Source: Brevibacterium senegalense
GTDB lineage: Bacteria; Actinomycetota; Actinomycetes; Actinomycetales; Brevibacteriaceae
Length of the DNA stretch: 64,000 nt
Reading direction: 5' to 3'
Assembly: GCF_000285835.1 (NCBI RefSeq)
Contig: NZ_HE978603.1
Coordinates: 100,327-164,326, forward strand
Position 1 is the first letter of the stretch. The number at the start of each line of letters is the position of its first letter. Shown one piece after another: positions 44,387 to 52,755 of the stretch. The position numbers and the translations under genes are program-made. Under the pieces are notes generated by a model. The model was not told the DNA's origin. It made no database searches and saw only the letters and a program-made list of their open reading frames with translations.

Positions 44387-45207
44387 CGTGCCTCCTCATC
44401 ATGGGTCGTGGACGGGTGCTCCGCGTCCCACTCCCTGATCGCGGTCCGGAAGCGCTCCGGCAGCTCGACCCCGCGCAGGTGGGCGACCTCCGCCGCGATC
44501 CCGGCGGTCACCCGATCGGAGAAGCGGCGGGCCAGCTGCGAGGACGCGGTCCCGTGCGCATCCGGTGCGGGCGGGACGATGGGGTCGCCGAACCGGACCC
44601 GCACCGTCCCGAACGGTCGCGGTCGGATCCGGCTGCTGTGCACCGGCATGACCGCCTCGAGGCCCCAGTGGCCCACGGGGATGACGGGGATGCCCGTCTC
44701 GACCGCCAGACGGGCCACGCCGGTCTTCGCGACCTGCGGCCACAGCTCCGGGTCCTTCGTGAGCGTCCCCTGCGGGTAGATGACGACGGCCTGGCCCGCG
44801 GCTAGTGCATTCTTCGCGTGGATGAGGGAGTCACCGGCCTTCGTCGAGGCCCGGAGCACCGGGATCTGGCCCATCGTCACGAGTCCCCGGCCCACGAATC
44901 CCTTGAAGATCGAGGACTTCGCGAGGAAGTGCGGCAGGACGCCGCGCTTCCACACGGCCATCGCGATGACGAGGGGGTCGATCTTGCTGGCGTGGTACGG
45001 CGCGAGGATGACGGGGCCGTGGCCCAGCTGCTGGTCCCCGGTCGACTCGATGCGCGTGAGCGTGCGGATGAACACGCGGATCGCATTCGCCGTGGGCGTC
45101 GCCCAGAACAGGCTGCGCTTGAGGGCGGCCGGCTCGAACCGCGGATAGGCGACCTCGGAGTCCGCCGCGGCGCGGCCGTCGGCCGCCGGCGGCTGCGCGC
45201 CGGTCAC
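44383..45207 (-). CDS. plsC: 1-acyl-sn-glycerol-3-phosphate acyltransferase (PlsC family)
   Basis: Membrane-associated acyltransferase for phosphatidic acid. HX4D motif in APYHASKIDPLVIA, then FVGRGLVTMGQIPVLR, the substrate-binding YPQGTLTKDPELW (in place of EGTRS) and IPVIPVGHWGLE. Length is 274 residues. The GTG start overlaps the murA stop by 4 nt (GTGA). With murA and gpsA it forms a tight overlapping set. Confidence 0.93.
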   Translation of the reverse strand: MTGAQPPAADGRAAADSEVAYPRFEPAALKRSLFWATPTANAIRVFIRTLTRIESTGDQQLGHGPVILAPYHASKIDPLVIAMAVWKRGVLPHFLAKSSIFKGFVGRGLVTMGQIPVLRASTKAGDSLIHAKNALAAGQAVVIYPQGTLTKDPELWPQVAKTGVARLAVETGIPVIPVGHWGLEAVMPVHSSRIRPRPFGTVRVRFGDPIVPPAPDAHGTASSQLARRFSDRVTAGIAAEVAHLRGVELPERFRTAIREWDAEHPSTTHDEEAR

Positions 45208-46532
45208 GCGGCGGCCTTCGCGTCGAAGCGGGCGCCCAGGCCGTGCAGCTTGTCGAGGAAGTGCTCGTAGCCGCGGTTGATGACGTCGATGCCCGAGACC
45301 TGCGAGGTGCCCTCGGCCGCGAGTGCCGCGACGATGTGCGAGAAGCCGCCGCGCAGGTCCGGGACGGTGAAGTCCGCGGCCCGCAGAGGTGTGGGGCCGG
45401 CGACGACGGCGGAGTGGAGGTAGTTCTGCCGGCCGAAGCGGCAGGGCGTTCCGCCCAGGCACTCGCGGTAGAGCTGGATGGTCGCTCCCATCCGTCGCAG
45501 CGCGTCCGTGAACCCGAACCGGTTCTCGTAGACCGTCTCGTGGATGATCGACACGCCGGAGGCCCGGGTGAGGGCGACGACGAGCGGCTGCTGCCAGTCT
45601 GTCATGAAGCCGGGGTGGACGTCCGTCTCCAGCACCGTCGAGGTGAGGTCGCCGCCGGGATGGCGGAAGCGGATCCCGTCCTCCAGGACGTCGAAGCGGC
45701 CGCCGATCTTCCGGAAGATGTTGAGGAAGGTGACCATGTCCTGCTGGCGCGCGCCCTCGACCATGATGTCGCCGCCGGTCGCCAGCGCAGCCGAGGCCCA
45801 CGACGCGGCCTCGTTGCGGTCCGGCAGGCTGCGGTGGAAGTAGCCGTCCAGGCGGTCGACGCCCTCGATCCGCAGCACGCGGGCCGGGTCGACGGTGATC
45901 GAGGCGCCCATCTTCTGCAGGACCATGACGAGGTCCATGATCTCCGGCTCGATCGCGGCGTTGCGCAGCTCTGTGACGCCCTCCGCGCGGACGGCGGTCA
46001 GCAGCACCTGCTCCGTCGCGCCCACGGACGGGTACGGCAGACCCACCTTCGTGCCGCGCAGCCGCTGCGGCGCGGTGAGTCGGATGCCGCCGGGGGTCTT
46101 GTCCACGACGGCGCCGAACTTGCGCAGCACGTCGAGGTGGAAGTCGATGGGGCGGTCCCCGATCCGGCAGCCGCCCAGATCCGGGATGAACGCCTGACCC
46201 AGCCGGTGCAGCAGCGGACCGCACAGGAGGATGGGGATGCGGGACGACCCCGCGTGCGCGTCGATGTCGACGATCGAGCCCTGCTCGACCGCGGCCGGAT
46301 CGAGCACCAGCTCGCCGTCCGCGTCACCGCGGTCCGGCCCGGGGGTCACGCGGACGCCGTGCAGCTCCAGCAGACCCGTCACGATCTCCACATCGCGGAT
46401 CGCGGGCACCCCGCGCAGCACGGAGGGCGTGTCCCCCAGCAGCGCGGCGACCATGGCCTTGGGAACGAGGTTCTTCGCTCCCCGGACCCGCACGGTCCCC
46501 TTCAGCGGCACTCCGCCGTGGACATCGAGCAT
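45204..46532 (-). CDS. murA: UDP-N-acetylglucosamine 1-carboxyvinyltransferase
   Basis: First committed step of peptidoglycan synthesis, moving enolpyruvate to UDP-GlcNAc. The fosfomycin-sensitive Cys is kept in LGGCRIGDRPIDFHLD. KGTVRVRGAKNLVPKAMVAALL and the later RNEAASWASAALATGG, DVHPGFMTDWQQP and RFGFTDALRRMGA are all family marks. The ATG at 46532 has GAGGGAG at 6 nt. Length is 442 residues. Confidence 0.96.
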   Translation of the reverse strand: MLDVHGGVPLKGTVRVRGAKNLVPKAMVAALLGDTPSVLRGVPAIRDVEIVTGLLELHGVRVTPGPDRGDADGELVLDPAAVEQGSIVDIDAHAGSSRIPILLCGPLLHRLGQAFIPDLGGCRIGDRPIDFHLDVLRKFGAVVDKTPGGIRLTAPQRLRGTKVGLPYPSVGATEQVLLTAVRAEGVTELRNAAIEPEIMDLVMVLQKMGASITVDPARVLRIEGVDRLDGYFHRSLPDRNEAASWASAALATGGDIMVEGARQQDMVTFLNIFRKIGGRFDVLEDGIRFRHPGGDLTSTVLETDVHPGFMTDWQQPLVVALTRASGVSIIHETVYENRFGFTDALRRMGATIQLYRECLGGTPCRFGRQNYLHSAVVAGPTPLRAADFTVPDLRGGFSHIVAALAAEGTSQVSGIDVINRGYEHFLDKLHGLGARFDAKAAA

Positions 46533-46578
46533 TCGGGCTCCCTCTGCTGTCGGTCGCTGCGCGCACAGCGTGAATACG

Positions 46579-46607
46579 CACACGGCCGCCCGGCGGGCGA
46601 CCGTGTG
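46579..46607 (-). terminator. Stem-loop after leuD
   Basis: 14-bp inverted repeat with one mismatch and a one-base centre (CACACGGCCGCCCG / CGGGCGACCGTGTG), 50 nt downstream of the leuD stop and upstream of murA. Confidence 0.55.
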
Positions 46608-46657
46608 AATGGTATCGGATTCCCCACTGCGAGGCGGTCAGGCCGAGAGTGATGCCG

Positions 46658-47254
46658 TCAGAGGACGGGCAGGGTCTTCGGCTTGTGCGCGGGTCGCGTC
46701 TGCTCGAACGCCTCGATCGACTCCTCGTGCTGCAGGGTCAGCCCGATGTCGTCGAGCCCCTCGAGCAGGCGCCAGCGGGTGTAGTCGTCGATCTGGAACG
46801 GGACCGTCAGCGTGTCTGCGCTGACCGTCCGCTGCACGAGGTCGACCGTCACCTCCGTGCCCGGGTGGTTCTCGAGGATCTTCCAGATGAGCTCGATGTC
46901 CGACTGCTCCACCTGCGCGGCCAGCAGTCCACCCTTGCCCGCGTTCCCGCGGAAGATGTCGCCGAAGCGGCTGGCGAGCACGGCGCGGAAGCCGTAGTCG
47001 TGCAGCGCCCACACCGCGTGCTCGCGCGACGAACCCGTGCCGAAGTCCGGTCCGGCGACCAGGACGGAGCCGTTCGTGTACGCCTCGTGGTTGAGGACGA
47101 AGTCCGGCTCCGAGCGCCAGCGGGCGAACAGCGCGTCCTCGAAGCCCGTGCGGGTCACGCGCTTGAGGTAGACGGCCGGGATGATCTGGTCGGTGTCGAT
47201 GTTCGATCGGCGCAGCGGCACCCCGACACCCGTGTGGACGGACAGCTTCTCCAT
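46658..47254 (-). CDS. leuD: 3-isopropylmalate dehydratase small subunit
   Basis: Small subunit of isopropylmalate isomerase in leucine synthesis. [50 protein letters not shown] and VTVDLVQ are the expected marks. Length is 198 residues. The ATG at 47254 has AAGGAGG in the leuC end and lies 2 nt after the leuC stop, so the subunits are co-translated. Confidence 0.97.
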   Translation of the reverse strand: MEKLSVHTGVGVPLRRSNIDTDQIIPAVYLKRVTRTGFEDALFARWRSEPDFVLNHEAYTNGSVLVAGPDFGTGSSREHAVWALHDYGFRAVLASRFGDIFRGNAGKGGLLAAQVEQSDIELIWKILENHPGTEVTVDLVQRTVSADTLTVPFQIDDYTRWRLLEGLDDIGLTLQHEESIEAFEQTRPAHKPKTLPVL

Positions 47255-47256
47255 GC

Positions 47257-48816
47257 TCACGCCTCCTTGTGCGCGGTTGCGGCGGCGGACCCGCCCGTGG
47301 CGCGGACGGCGCCCGGGGTCACGGCCAACGGGATGAGAGCGGGACGGGCCTGGGCCTCTGCGGCGGCAGCGGCCTCGGCCTCGCGGGAGACGGCCACGGC
47401 CCGGGGATCCGCCTCCGGCAGATCGGAGGGGGACGACAGCGTGCCTCGGACCGCGGTCGCGGCGGCGACCAGGGGGCTGACCAGGTGCGTGCGACCGCCC
47501 TTGCCCTGACGGCCCTCGAAGTTGCGATTCGAGGTGGAGGCGCATCGCTCCCCCTCCGCCAGCTGGTCCGGGTTCATGCCCAGGCACATCGAGCAGCCGG
47601 CGAAGCGCCAGTCCGCACCAGCGGCCTTGAAGACCTGGTCGAGACCCTCCTCCTCCGCCTGCAGGCGGACGCGCGCAGAGCCGGGCACCACCATGAAGCG
47701 GATGTTCTCCGCCTTCTGCCGTCCGCGCAGCACGTCCGCGGCGGCACGCAGGTCCTCGATGCGGGAGTTCGTGCACGAGCCCAGGAAGACCGTGTCGATC
47801 CGGATGTCCCGCAGGGGCGTCCCCGGCGTCAGACCCATGTAGGCCAGCGCGTTCTCCGCGGCCTCGCGGTCCGTCTCGTCCGGGAAGTCCGCCGGGTCCG
47901 GGACGTCCGCGGACAGCGGCAGGCCCTGACCGGGGTTGGTGCCCCACGTGACGAACGGCTCCAGATCGGAGGCGTCCAGGACGACCTCCTCGTCGAACTG
48001 TGCGTCGTCGTCCGTGCGCAGCGACGTCCAGTACTCGACCGCCGCCTCCCAGTCCTCGCCCTGCGGCGCGTGATCGCGGCCCTGCAGGTAGTCGAACGTC
48101 GTCTGGTCCGGGGCGATCATGCCGGCGCGGGCACCGGCCTCGATCGACATGTTGCAGATCGTCATCCGGGCTTCCATCGACAGCTTCCGGATCGCCTCGC
48201 CCCGGTACTCCAGGACGTAGCCCTGGCCGCCTCCGGTGCCGATCTTCGCGATGACCGCGAGGATGATGTCCTTCGCCGTCGAGCCCGCCGGCAGCTCGCC
48301 CTCGACCGTGATCGCCATCGTCTTGAACGGCTTGAGGCTGAGCGTCTGCGTGGCCAGGACGTGCTCGACCTCGCTGGTGCCGATGCCGAAGGCCAGGGCG
48401 CCGAACGCGCCGTGCGTCGACGTGTGCGAGTCGCCGCAGACGACCGTGGTGCCGGGCTGGGTCAGGCCCAGCTGCGGTCCCACCACGTGGACGATGCCCT
48501 GCTCCGCGTCGCCCAGGGAGTGGAGGCGGATGCCGAACTCCTCCGCGTTCGATCGCAGGGTGTCGATCTGCTTCGCGGACGTGGGGTCCGCGATCGGCTT
48601 GTCGATGTCCTGCGTGGGGGTGTTGTGGTCCTCCGTCGCGACGGTGAGGTCCGGCCGGCGCACCGGACGGCCGGCCAGCCGGAGGCCCTCGAACGCCTGC
48701 GGGCTGGTCACCTCGTGGACCAGATGGAGGTCGATGTAGATGAGGTCCGGCGCGCCATCCTCTCCCTTCCGGACGACGTGGTCCGCCCACACCTTCTCCG
48801 CCAGTGTTCTGCCCAC
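47257..48816 (-). CDS. leuC: 3-isopropylmalate dehydratase large subunit
   Basis: Large, iron-sulfur-bearing subunit. The [4Fe-4S] Cys lie in FLGSCTNSR and [34 protein letters not shown] is also typical. The C-terminal ~45 residues are an Ala-rich extension beyond the usual end. Of two nearby GTGs, the one at 48816 is spaced 8 nt from AAGGAG and begins [14 protein letters not shown], the family start. Divergent from the IclR gene, whose product probably controls it. Confidence 0.96.
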   Translation of the reverse strand: MGRTLAEKVWADHVVRKGEDGAPDLIYIDLHLVHEVTSPQAFEGLRLAGRPVRRPDLTVATEDHNTPTQDIDKPIADPTSAKQIDTLRSNAEEFGIRLHSLGDAEQGIVHVVGPQLGLTQPGTTVVCGDSHTSTHGAFGALAFGIGTSEVEHVLATQTLSLKPFKTMAITVEGELPAGSTAKDIILAVIAKIGTGGGQGYVLEYRGEAIRKLSMEARMTICNMSIEAGARAGMIAPDQTTFDYLQGRDHAPQGEDWEAAVEYWTSLRTDDDAQFDEEVVLDASDLEPFVTWGTNPGQGLPLSADVPDPADFPDETDREAAENALAYMGLTPGTPLRDIRIDTVFLGSCTNSRIEDLRAAADVLRGRQKAENIRFMVVPGSARVRLQAEEEGLDQVFKAAGADWRFAGCSMCLGMNPDQLAEGERCASTSNRNFEGRQGKGGRTHLVSPLVAAATAVRGTLSSPSDLPEADPRAVAVSREAEAAAAAEAQARPALIPLAVTPGAVRATGGSAAATAHKEA

Positions 48817-48889
48817 CGTCACGTCTCCTTCCACGAGCCCTCCAGGGTCTAGGCCCACGACAGTACCCCCGAAATTCTGAATGGTGGAC

Positions 48890-48919
48890 TTGCATCTCAT
48901 ATGACGGACTGTCTAGATT
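48890..48919 (+). promoter_or_regulatory. Predicted iclR promoter in the leuC-iclR control region
   Basis: -35 TTGCAT (48890-48895) and -10 TAGATT (48914-48919) are separated by 18 nt; the ATG is 7 nt downstream, so the transcript should be leaderless. TCTCA (48895-48899) and TGAGA (48921-48925) flank the -10 and may belong to an operator. The whole leuC-iclR gap is 110 nt. Confidence 0.6.
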
Positions 48920-48926
48920 GTGAGAC

Positions 48927-49649
48927 ATGACATCCACGAACAGCAGCAGCGGTGTCGGCGTCATCGACAAGGCCGCACTCGTCCTCTCCGCCCTGGAGGC
49001 GGGTCCCGCGTCCCTCGCGGAGCTTGTCTCGCTGACCGGACTCGCGCGCCCCACGGCCCATCGCCTGGCGGTCGCACTGGAGTACCACCGATTCGTGAAC
49101 CGGGACCTGCAGGGTCGCTTCGTCCTGGGGCCGCGACTGGCCGAGCTGTCGTCCGCCGCCGGTGAGGATCGGCTGCTGGCCGCGGCCGGTCCCGTCCTGG
49201 CGCACCTGCGCGATCGCACGGGCGAGTCCGCGCAGCTGTTCCGCCGGCAGGGCGACCTGCGCCTGTGCGTCGCCGCGGCCGAGCGCCCGGTGGGCCTGCG
49301 CGACTCCGTCCCGGTGGGCGCGACCCTGAGCATGCGCGCCGGGTCCGCCGCCCAGGTGCTGCTGGCGTGGGAGGAGCCGGACCGCCTGCACACGGGCCTG
49401 CGCGGCGCCCGCTTCTCCGCCACGATGCTGTCCGGCGTCCGGCGACGCGGCTGGGCGCAGTCGATCGCGGAGCGCGAGCGCGGCGTCGCGTCCGTCTCCG
49501 CGCCCGTGCGCGGCCCCAGCAACCGCGTCGTCGCATCCGTGTCGATCAGCGGACCCGTCGAGCGCCTCACCCGGCAGCCGGGCCGCCTCCACGCGGAATC
49601 CGTCATCGAGGCCGCACGCGTCCTGACGGAGGCCCTGACCCGCGGGTGA
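48927..49649 (+). CDS. IclR-family regulator of leuCD
   Basis: A 240-residue regulator with an N-terminal winged helix ([38 protein letters not shown]) and a C-terminal IclR effector domain ([26 protein letters not shown]). The gene divergent from leuCD in actinobacteria is LtbR of Corynebacterium or NdgR of Streptomyces, which represses leucine (and tryptophan) genes. By position and length this is its counterpart. The effector is not certain. Confidence 0.92.
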   Translation: MTSTNSSSGVGVIDKAALVLSALEAGPASLAELVSLTGLARPTAHRLAVALEYHRFVNRDLQGRFVLGPRLAELSSAAGEDRLLAAAGPVLAHLRDRTGESAQLFRRQGDLRLCVAAAERPVGLRDSVPVGATLSMRAGSAAQVLLAWEEPDRLHTGLRGARFSATMLSGVRRRGWAQSIAERERGVASVSAPVRGPSNRVVASVSISGPVERLTRQPGRLHAESVIEAARVLTEALTRG

Positions 49650-49725
49650 GGCAGCTCCGCGGGTGCGGCCCGGCTGTGGGGCGCTCGCACGGCTCCCCAC
49701 CCGTCCGGCACCACCTGCTCGACGA

Positions 49726-49774
49726 CTGAGGTTGCGTTTCACAGACCGATTCGGTCTGCAGAACGCAACCTCAG
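49726..49774. repeat. Two-part long inverted repeat
   Basis: Outer 13-bp perfect stem (CTGAGGTTGCGTT with AACGCAACCTCAG), a 3x3 internal loop, then an inner 7-bp stem CAGACCG/CGGTCTG with an ATT loop. It lies 77 nt after the iclR stop. It may serve as a terminator for iclR, but the size and two-part form recall REP-like elements. The region 49650-49945 has no gene; it also holds a 12-bp direct repeat CTGCCTGGCGGG (49827 and 49858) and CGTCGTGTG/CACACGACG arms at 49848 and 49896. Confidence 0.7.
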
Positions 49775-49903
49775 TTTCCATGTCGTGGGGGCCCGTTGCG
49801 CTGCGGGCTGGAGGCTCGCTCCGTCACTGCCTGGCGGGCTGGACGCACGTCGTGTGGCTGCCTGGCGGGGTGCGGGGCCACCGTGCCCCGCCTCGCACAC
49901 GAC

Positions 49904-49938
49904 GAAGCCCGATCCTTCGCGTTGAAGGATCGGGCTTC
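49904..49938 (-). terminator. tRNA transcript terminator
   Basis: Perfect 15-bp stem GAAGCCCGATCCTTC/GAAGGATCGGGCTTC with a 5-nt loop, 8 nt past the tRNA-Glu 3' end. It marks the end of the tRNA-Gln/tRNA-Glu transcript. Confidence 0.8.
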
Positions 49939-49945
49939 CGATCTG

Positions 49946-50018
49946 TACCCCCGAGCAGGTTCGAACTGCCGTTTCCGCCTTGAGAGGGCGGCGTCCTAGG
50001 CCACTAGACGACGGGGGC
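49946..50018 (-). tRNA. tRNA-Glu (CUC)
   Basis: 73-nt cloverleaf without encoded CCA. The acceptor GCCCCCG pairs with CGGGGGT, discriminator A. D-arm region GTCTAGTGGCCTAGGAC, anticodon arm CCGCC-CTCTCAA-GGCGG giving CUC, and TTCGAAC in the T loop. It lies 47 nt after tRNA-Gln. Confidence 0.95.
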
Positions 50019-50065
50019 CTCTATGAGTGAGGATCACTCAGTTGAGATGACCTGGCGGTCATCCG

Positions 50066-50137
50066 CTGGGGTACCAGGACTCGAACCTAGACTAAATGAA
50101 CCAGAATCACTCGTGCTGCCAATTACACCATACCCCA
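50066..50137 (-). tRNA. tRNA-Gln (CUG)
   Basis: 72-nt cloverleaf. The acceptor TGGGGTA pairs with TACCCCA, discriminator G. Anticodon arm AGTGA-TTCTGGT-TCATT gives CUG, and the T loop has TTCGAGT. It is read first in the tRNA unit. Confidence 0.94.
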
Positions 50138-50178
50138 CTGCTGAGGAGCTCCGGAGAACTCCCTGGCAACGAGAGATA

Positions 50179-50207
50179 ACATTACACCGGCCCAGAACGC
50201 AGTGCAA
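50179..50207 (-). promoter_or_regulatory. Predicted promoter of the tRNA-Gln/tRNA-Glu unit
   Basis: -35 TTGCAC (50207-50202) and -10 TAATGT (50184-50179) with a 17-nt spacer, minus strand. The -35 overlaps the TTTT run that follows the gltX hairpin, so terminator and promoter share bases. Confidence 0.6.
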
Positions 50208-50215
50208 AACGAGAA

Positions 50216-50257
50216 GGGCCCCTGGGCGGGTGACGTCCGTCACCTGCACAGGGGCCC
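50216..50257 (-). terminator. gltX terminator
   Basis: Long hairpin: 9-bp GGGCCCCTG/CAGGGGCCC, a 1x1 mismatch, then a 10-bp stem (one G-U) with a 2-nt centre. It is followed on the minus strand by TTCTCGTTTT. It lies 51 nt past the gltX stop. Confidence 0.85.
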
Positions 50258-50308
50258 GCTCGCGGCGCTCACCGCACGTCGGTTCTCACGCCCGCTCCAC
50301 GGCCGCGC

Positions 50309-51790
50309 TCACGCCGCGGCGAGGTGCTCCTGCAGCGCCCGCAGCCGGGTCAGCGTCGAGTCCCTGCCCAGGATCTCCATCGACTCGAAGAGCGGTGGCG
50401 AGACCCGTCGGCCGGAGACGGCGACGCGCAGGGGGCCGTACGCGAAGCGGGGCTTGATCTCGAGGCGGTCGACGAGTTCGGCCTTGAGCACCTCCTCCAG
50501 ACGGTCGGTCTTCCACGCGTCCGCGTCCACGGACTCGAGCTGGGAGATCGAGGCGGCCAGGACCTCGGGAGCGGTGTCCTTGAGGGTCTTCAGACCGTCC
50601 TCGGTCAGCTCGAGGTCAGCATCTGCCGTGAAGAGGAAGGACACGAGGTCCGGGGCCTCCCCCAGCAGATTCATGCGGGTCTGGATGAGTGGTGCGGCCT
50701 CCTTGAGGATGTGCGCTTCCTCGTCCGTGACCGGGTCGGACACGACGCCGGCCTGCTGCAGGTACGGGACCAGGCGCGCACTGAAGTCCGCCTCGTCCAG
50801 AAGGCGGATCTGGTCCGCGTTGATCGCGGTGGCCTTCTTGACGTCGAAGCGGGCCGGGTTGGGGTTCACATCCGCGATGTCGAACGCCTCGATGAACTCG
50901 TCGACGCTGAAGACGTCGCGGTCTGGACCGATCGACCAGCCCAGCAGCGCGAGGTAGTTGATGAGGCCCTCGCGAATGAACCCGCGCTCCCGGTGGTGGA
51001 AGAGGTTCGACTCCGGGTCGCGCTTCGACAGCTTCTTGTTGCCCTCGCCCATGACGTACGGGAGGTGGCCGAACTGCGGCGTCAGCTGCGCGACGCCCAC
51101 GGCCTCGAGCGCCCGGTACAGGACGATCTGGCGGGGCGTCGACGACAGGATGTCCTCGCCGCGCAGCACGTGGGTGATGCCCATGAGCGCGTCATCGACC
51201 GGGTTGACGAGCGTGTAGAGCGGCTGGCCGTTGGCGCGGACGACGACGAAGTCCGGCACGGTGCCCGCGCGGAAGGTGATCTCCCCGCGGACCAGGTCCG
51301 TGAACGTGATGTCCTCATCCGGCATGCGCACGCGCAGGACGGGCTCGCGGCCCTGCGCGCGAAAGGCTGCCTTCTGCTCGTCCGTGAGGTCGCGGTCGAA
51401 GTTGTCGTAGCCCAGCTTGGGGTCGCGGCCGGCGGCGCGGTGGCGCTCCTCGACCTCCTCGTTCGTGGAGAACGACTCGTAGAGGTGGCCGCCATCGACC
51501 AGCTTCGCGATGACGTCCTGGTAGATGTCGCCGCGCTCCGACTGGCGGTAGGGGCCGTCTGGGCCGCCCACCTCGATGCCCTCGTCCCAGTCGAGGCCCA
51601 GCCAGCGCATCGCGTCCAGCAACTGCTCGAAGCTCTCCTCCGAATCGCGCTGGGCATCCGTGTCCTCGATGCGGAAGACGAACGTGCCGCCGGTGTGGCG
51701 GGCGTAGGCCCAGTTGAAGAGGGCCGTGCGGATCATGCCCACGTGCGGGGTGCCGGTGGGCGAGGGGCAGAAGCGAACCTTGGTGGTCAC
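50309..51790 (-). CDS. gltX: Glutamyl-tRNA synthetase
   Basis: Class I aminoacyl-tRNA synthetase charging tRNA-Glu. The HIGH-like motif is [11 protein letters not shown] near residue 9; the KMSKS-like motif is KKLSKRD near 255. [14 protein letters not shown] and [16 protein letters not shown] are also standard. Length is 493 residues. Since no tRNA-Gln synthetase is seen here and actinobacteria usually use GatCAB, it may be non-discriminating (inference). The start is GTG. Its two potential substrates' tRNA genes lie directly downstream. Confidence 0.97.
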   Translation of the reverse strand: MTTKVRFCPSPTGTPHVGMIRTALFNWAYARHTGGTFVFRIEDTDAQRDSEESFEQLLDAMRWLGLDWDEGIEVGGPDGPYRQSERGDIYQDVIAKLVDGGHLYESFSTNEEVEERHRAAGRDPKLGYDNFDRDLTDEQKAAFRAQGREPVLRVRMPDEDITFTDLVRGEITFRAGTVPDFVVVRANGQPLYTLVNPVDDALMGITHVLRGEDILSSTPRQIVLYRALEAVGVAQLTPQFGHLPYVMGEGNKKLSKRDPESNLFHHRERGFIREGLINYLALLGWSIGPDRDVFSVDEFIEAFDIADVNPNPARFDVKKATAINADQIRLLDEADFSARLVPYLQQAGVVSDPVTDEEAHILKEAAPLIQTRMNLLGEAPDLVSFLFTADADLELTEDGLKTLKDTAPEVLAASISQLESVDADAWKTDRLEEVLKAELVDRLEIKPRFAYGPLRVAVSGRRVSPPLFESMEILGRDSTLTRLRALQEHLAAA

Positions 51791-51856
51791 GAGGACGGGG
51801 TTCCTTTCGGAGGGTGGTGCTGGGAAGTGGAACGGTGTGTGTGAGGGCGTGGACGC

Positions 51857-52666
51857 TCAGGCGTCGAGGACGGGGTTCTCGAGGACGCCCAGGCCGTCGA
51901 TCGAGACGACCATCGTGTCGCCGGCGACGACCTTGCCCACACCCGCCGGGGTGCCGGTGATGATGACATCGCCGGGCAGCAGCGTGATCGTCTCGGAGAT
52001 GTGCTCGATGAGGGTGGGGATGTCGAAGATGAAGTCCTCGGTCGTCCCGTCCTGCCGGGGCTCTCCGTTGACCCAGCTGCGCAGGCGCACGGACTCCGGG
52101 TCGAACTCGGTCTCGATCCAGGGGCCCAGCGGGCACGAGGTGTCGAAGCCCTTGGCGCGCGACCACTGCGGGTCGGACTTCTGCAGGTCGCGCAGCGTCA
52201 CGTCATTCGCCGCGACGTAGCCCAGCACGTGGTCGTACGCGTTCTCCGCAGACACGCCCTTGGCGACGCGGCCGATGACGACGCCCAGCTCGACCTCGTA
52301 GGACACGTGCTCGCTGACGGCGGGCAGGCGGACGGGGTCGCCGGGACCCACGACGGCGGTGTTGGGCTTGAAGAACGTGAGCGGGCTGACCGGGACGTCA
52401 TTGCCCAGCTCTGCCGCGTGGTCGGCGAAGTTGCGGCCCACGCCCACCACCTTGGAACGGGGGATGATGGGCGCCAGCAGGCGGACCTCGTCATACGTGA
52501 GCCGCTCCCCCGTCGACTGGGCGGGTGAGAAGAACGGGTCCGAGTCGAGGACGGCGATCTCGAGGCCGGAGGTGTCGACGCGGCCGTCGTCCCCCACCTC
52601 CGGAAGGTCTCCCTCGACGACTCCGTACGTGGGCGTGTCCTTGTGGACGAATCGAACGATGCGCAT
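51857..52666 (-). CDS. Fumarylacetoacetate hydrolase family protein
   Basis: A 269-residue FAH-fold enzyme. Metal ligands and fold marks: GVGRNFADHAAELGN, FFKPNTAVVGPGDPV, YEVELGVVIGRVAKGV, VTLRDLQKSD, GFDTSCPLGPW and ITGTPAGVG. Family members hydrolyse or decarboxylate dioxo acids in aromatic catabolism or act on oxaloacetate; the substrate cannot be read. The ATG has TAGACT 6 nt upstream and no SD, so leaderless. It stands 66 nt upstream of gltX. Confidence 0.88.
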   Translation of the reverse strand: MRIVRFVHKDTPTYGVVEGDLPEVGDDGRVDTSGLEIAVLDSDPFFSPAQSTGERLTYDEVRLLAPIIPRSKVVGVGRNFADHAAELGNDVPVSPLTFFKPNTAVVGPGDPVRLPAVSEHVSYEVELGVVIGRVAKGVSAENAYDHVLGYVAANDVTLRDLQKSDPQWSRAKGFDTSCPLGPWIETEFDPESVRLRSWVNGEPRQDGTTEDFIFDIPTLIEHISETITLLPGDVIITGTPAGVGKVVAGDTMVVSIDGLGVLENPVLDA

Positions 52667-52672
52667 GCGGAC

Positions 52673-52678
52673 AGTCTA
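52673..52678 (-). promoter_or_regulatory. Candidate -10 for the FAH-family gene
   Basis: TAGACT on the minus strand, 6 nt before the ATG. The divergent hrpB has CAGACT at 52744-52749, also 6 nt before its ATG. Confidence 0.45.
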
Positions 52679-52755
52679 GGACGCGCGCACCCGCCCGGGC
52701 ATCCGCGCGGGCGCAGGCATCCGTCCACCCGCACACCGGATGGCAGACTGGCCGC

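Noticed and set aside
48817-48926. Leucine leader peptide or T-box before leuC
   Set aside because: The gap is too short and has no Leu-codon run or T-box sequence; divergent IclR control explains the context.
47255-49714. Upstream extension of the leuD frame across leuC and iclR
   Set aside because: Only the last 198 codons match LeuD; the rest is out-of-frame reading of leuC and antisense of iclR.
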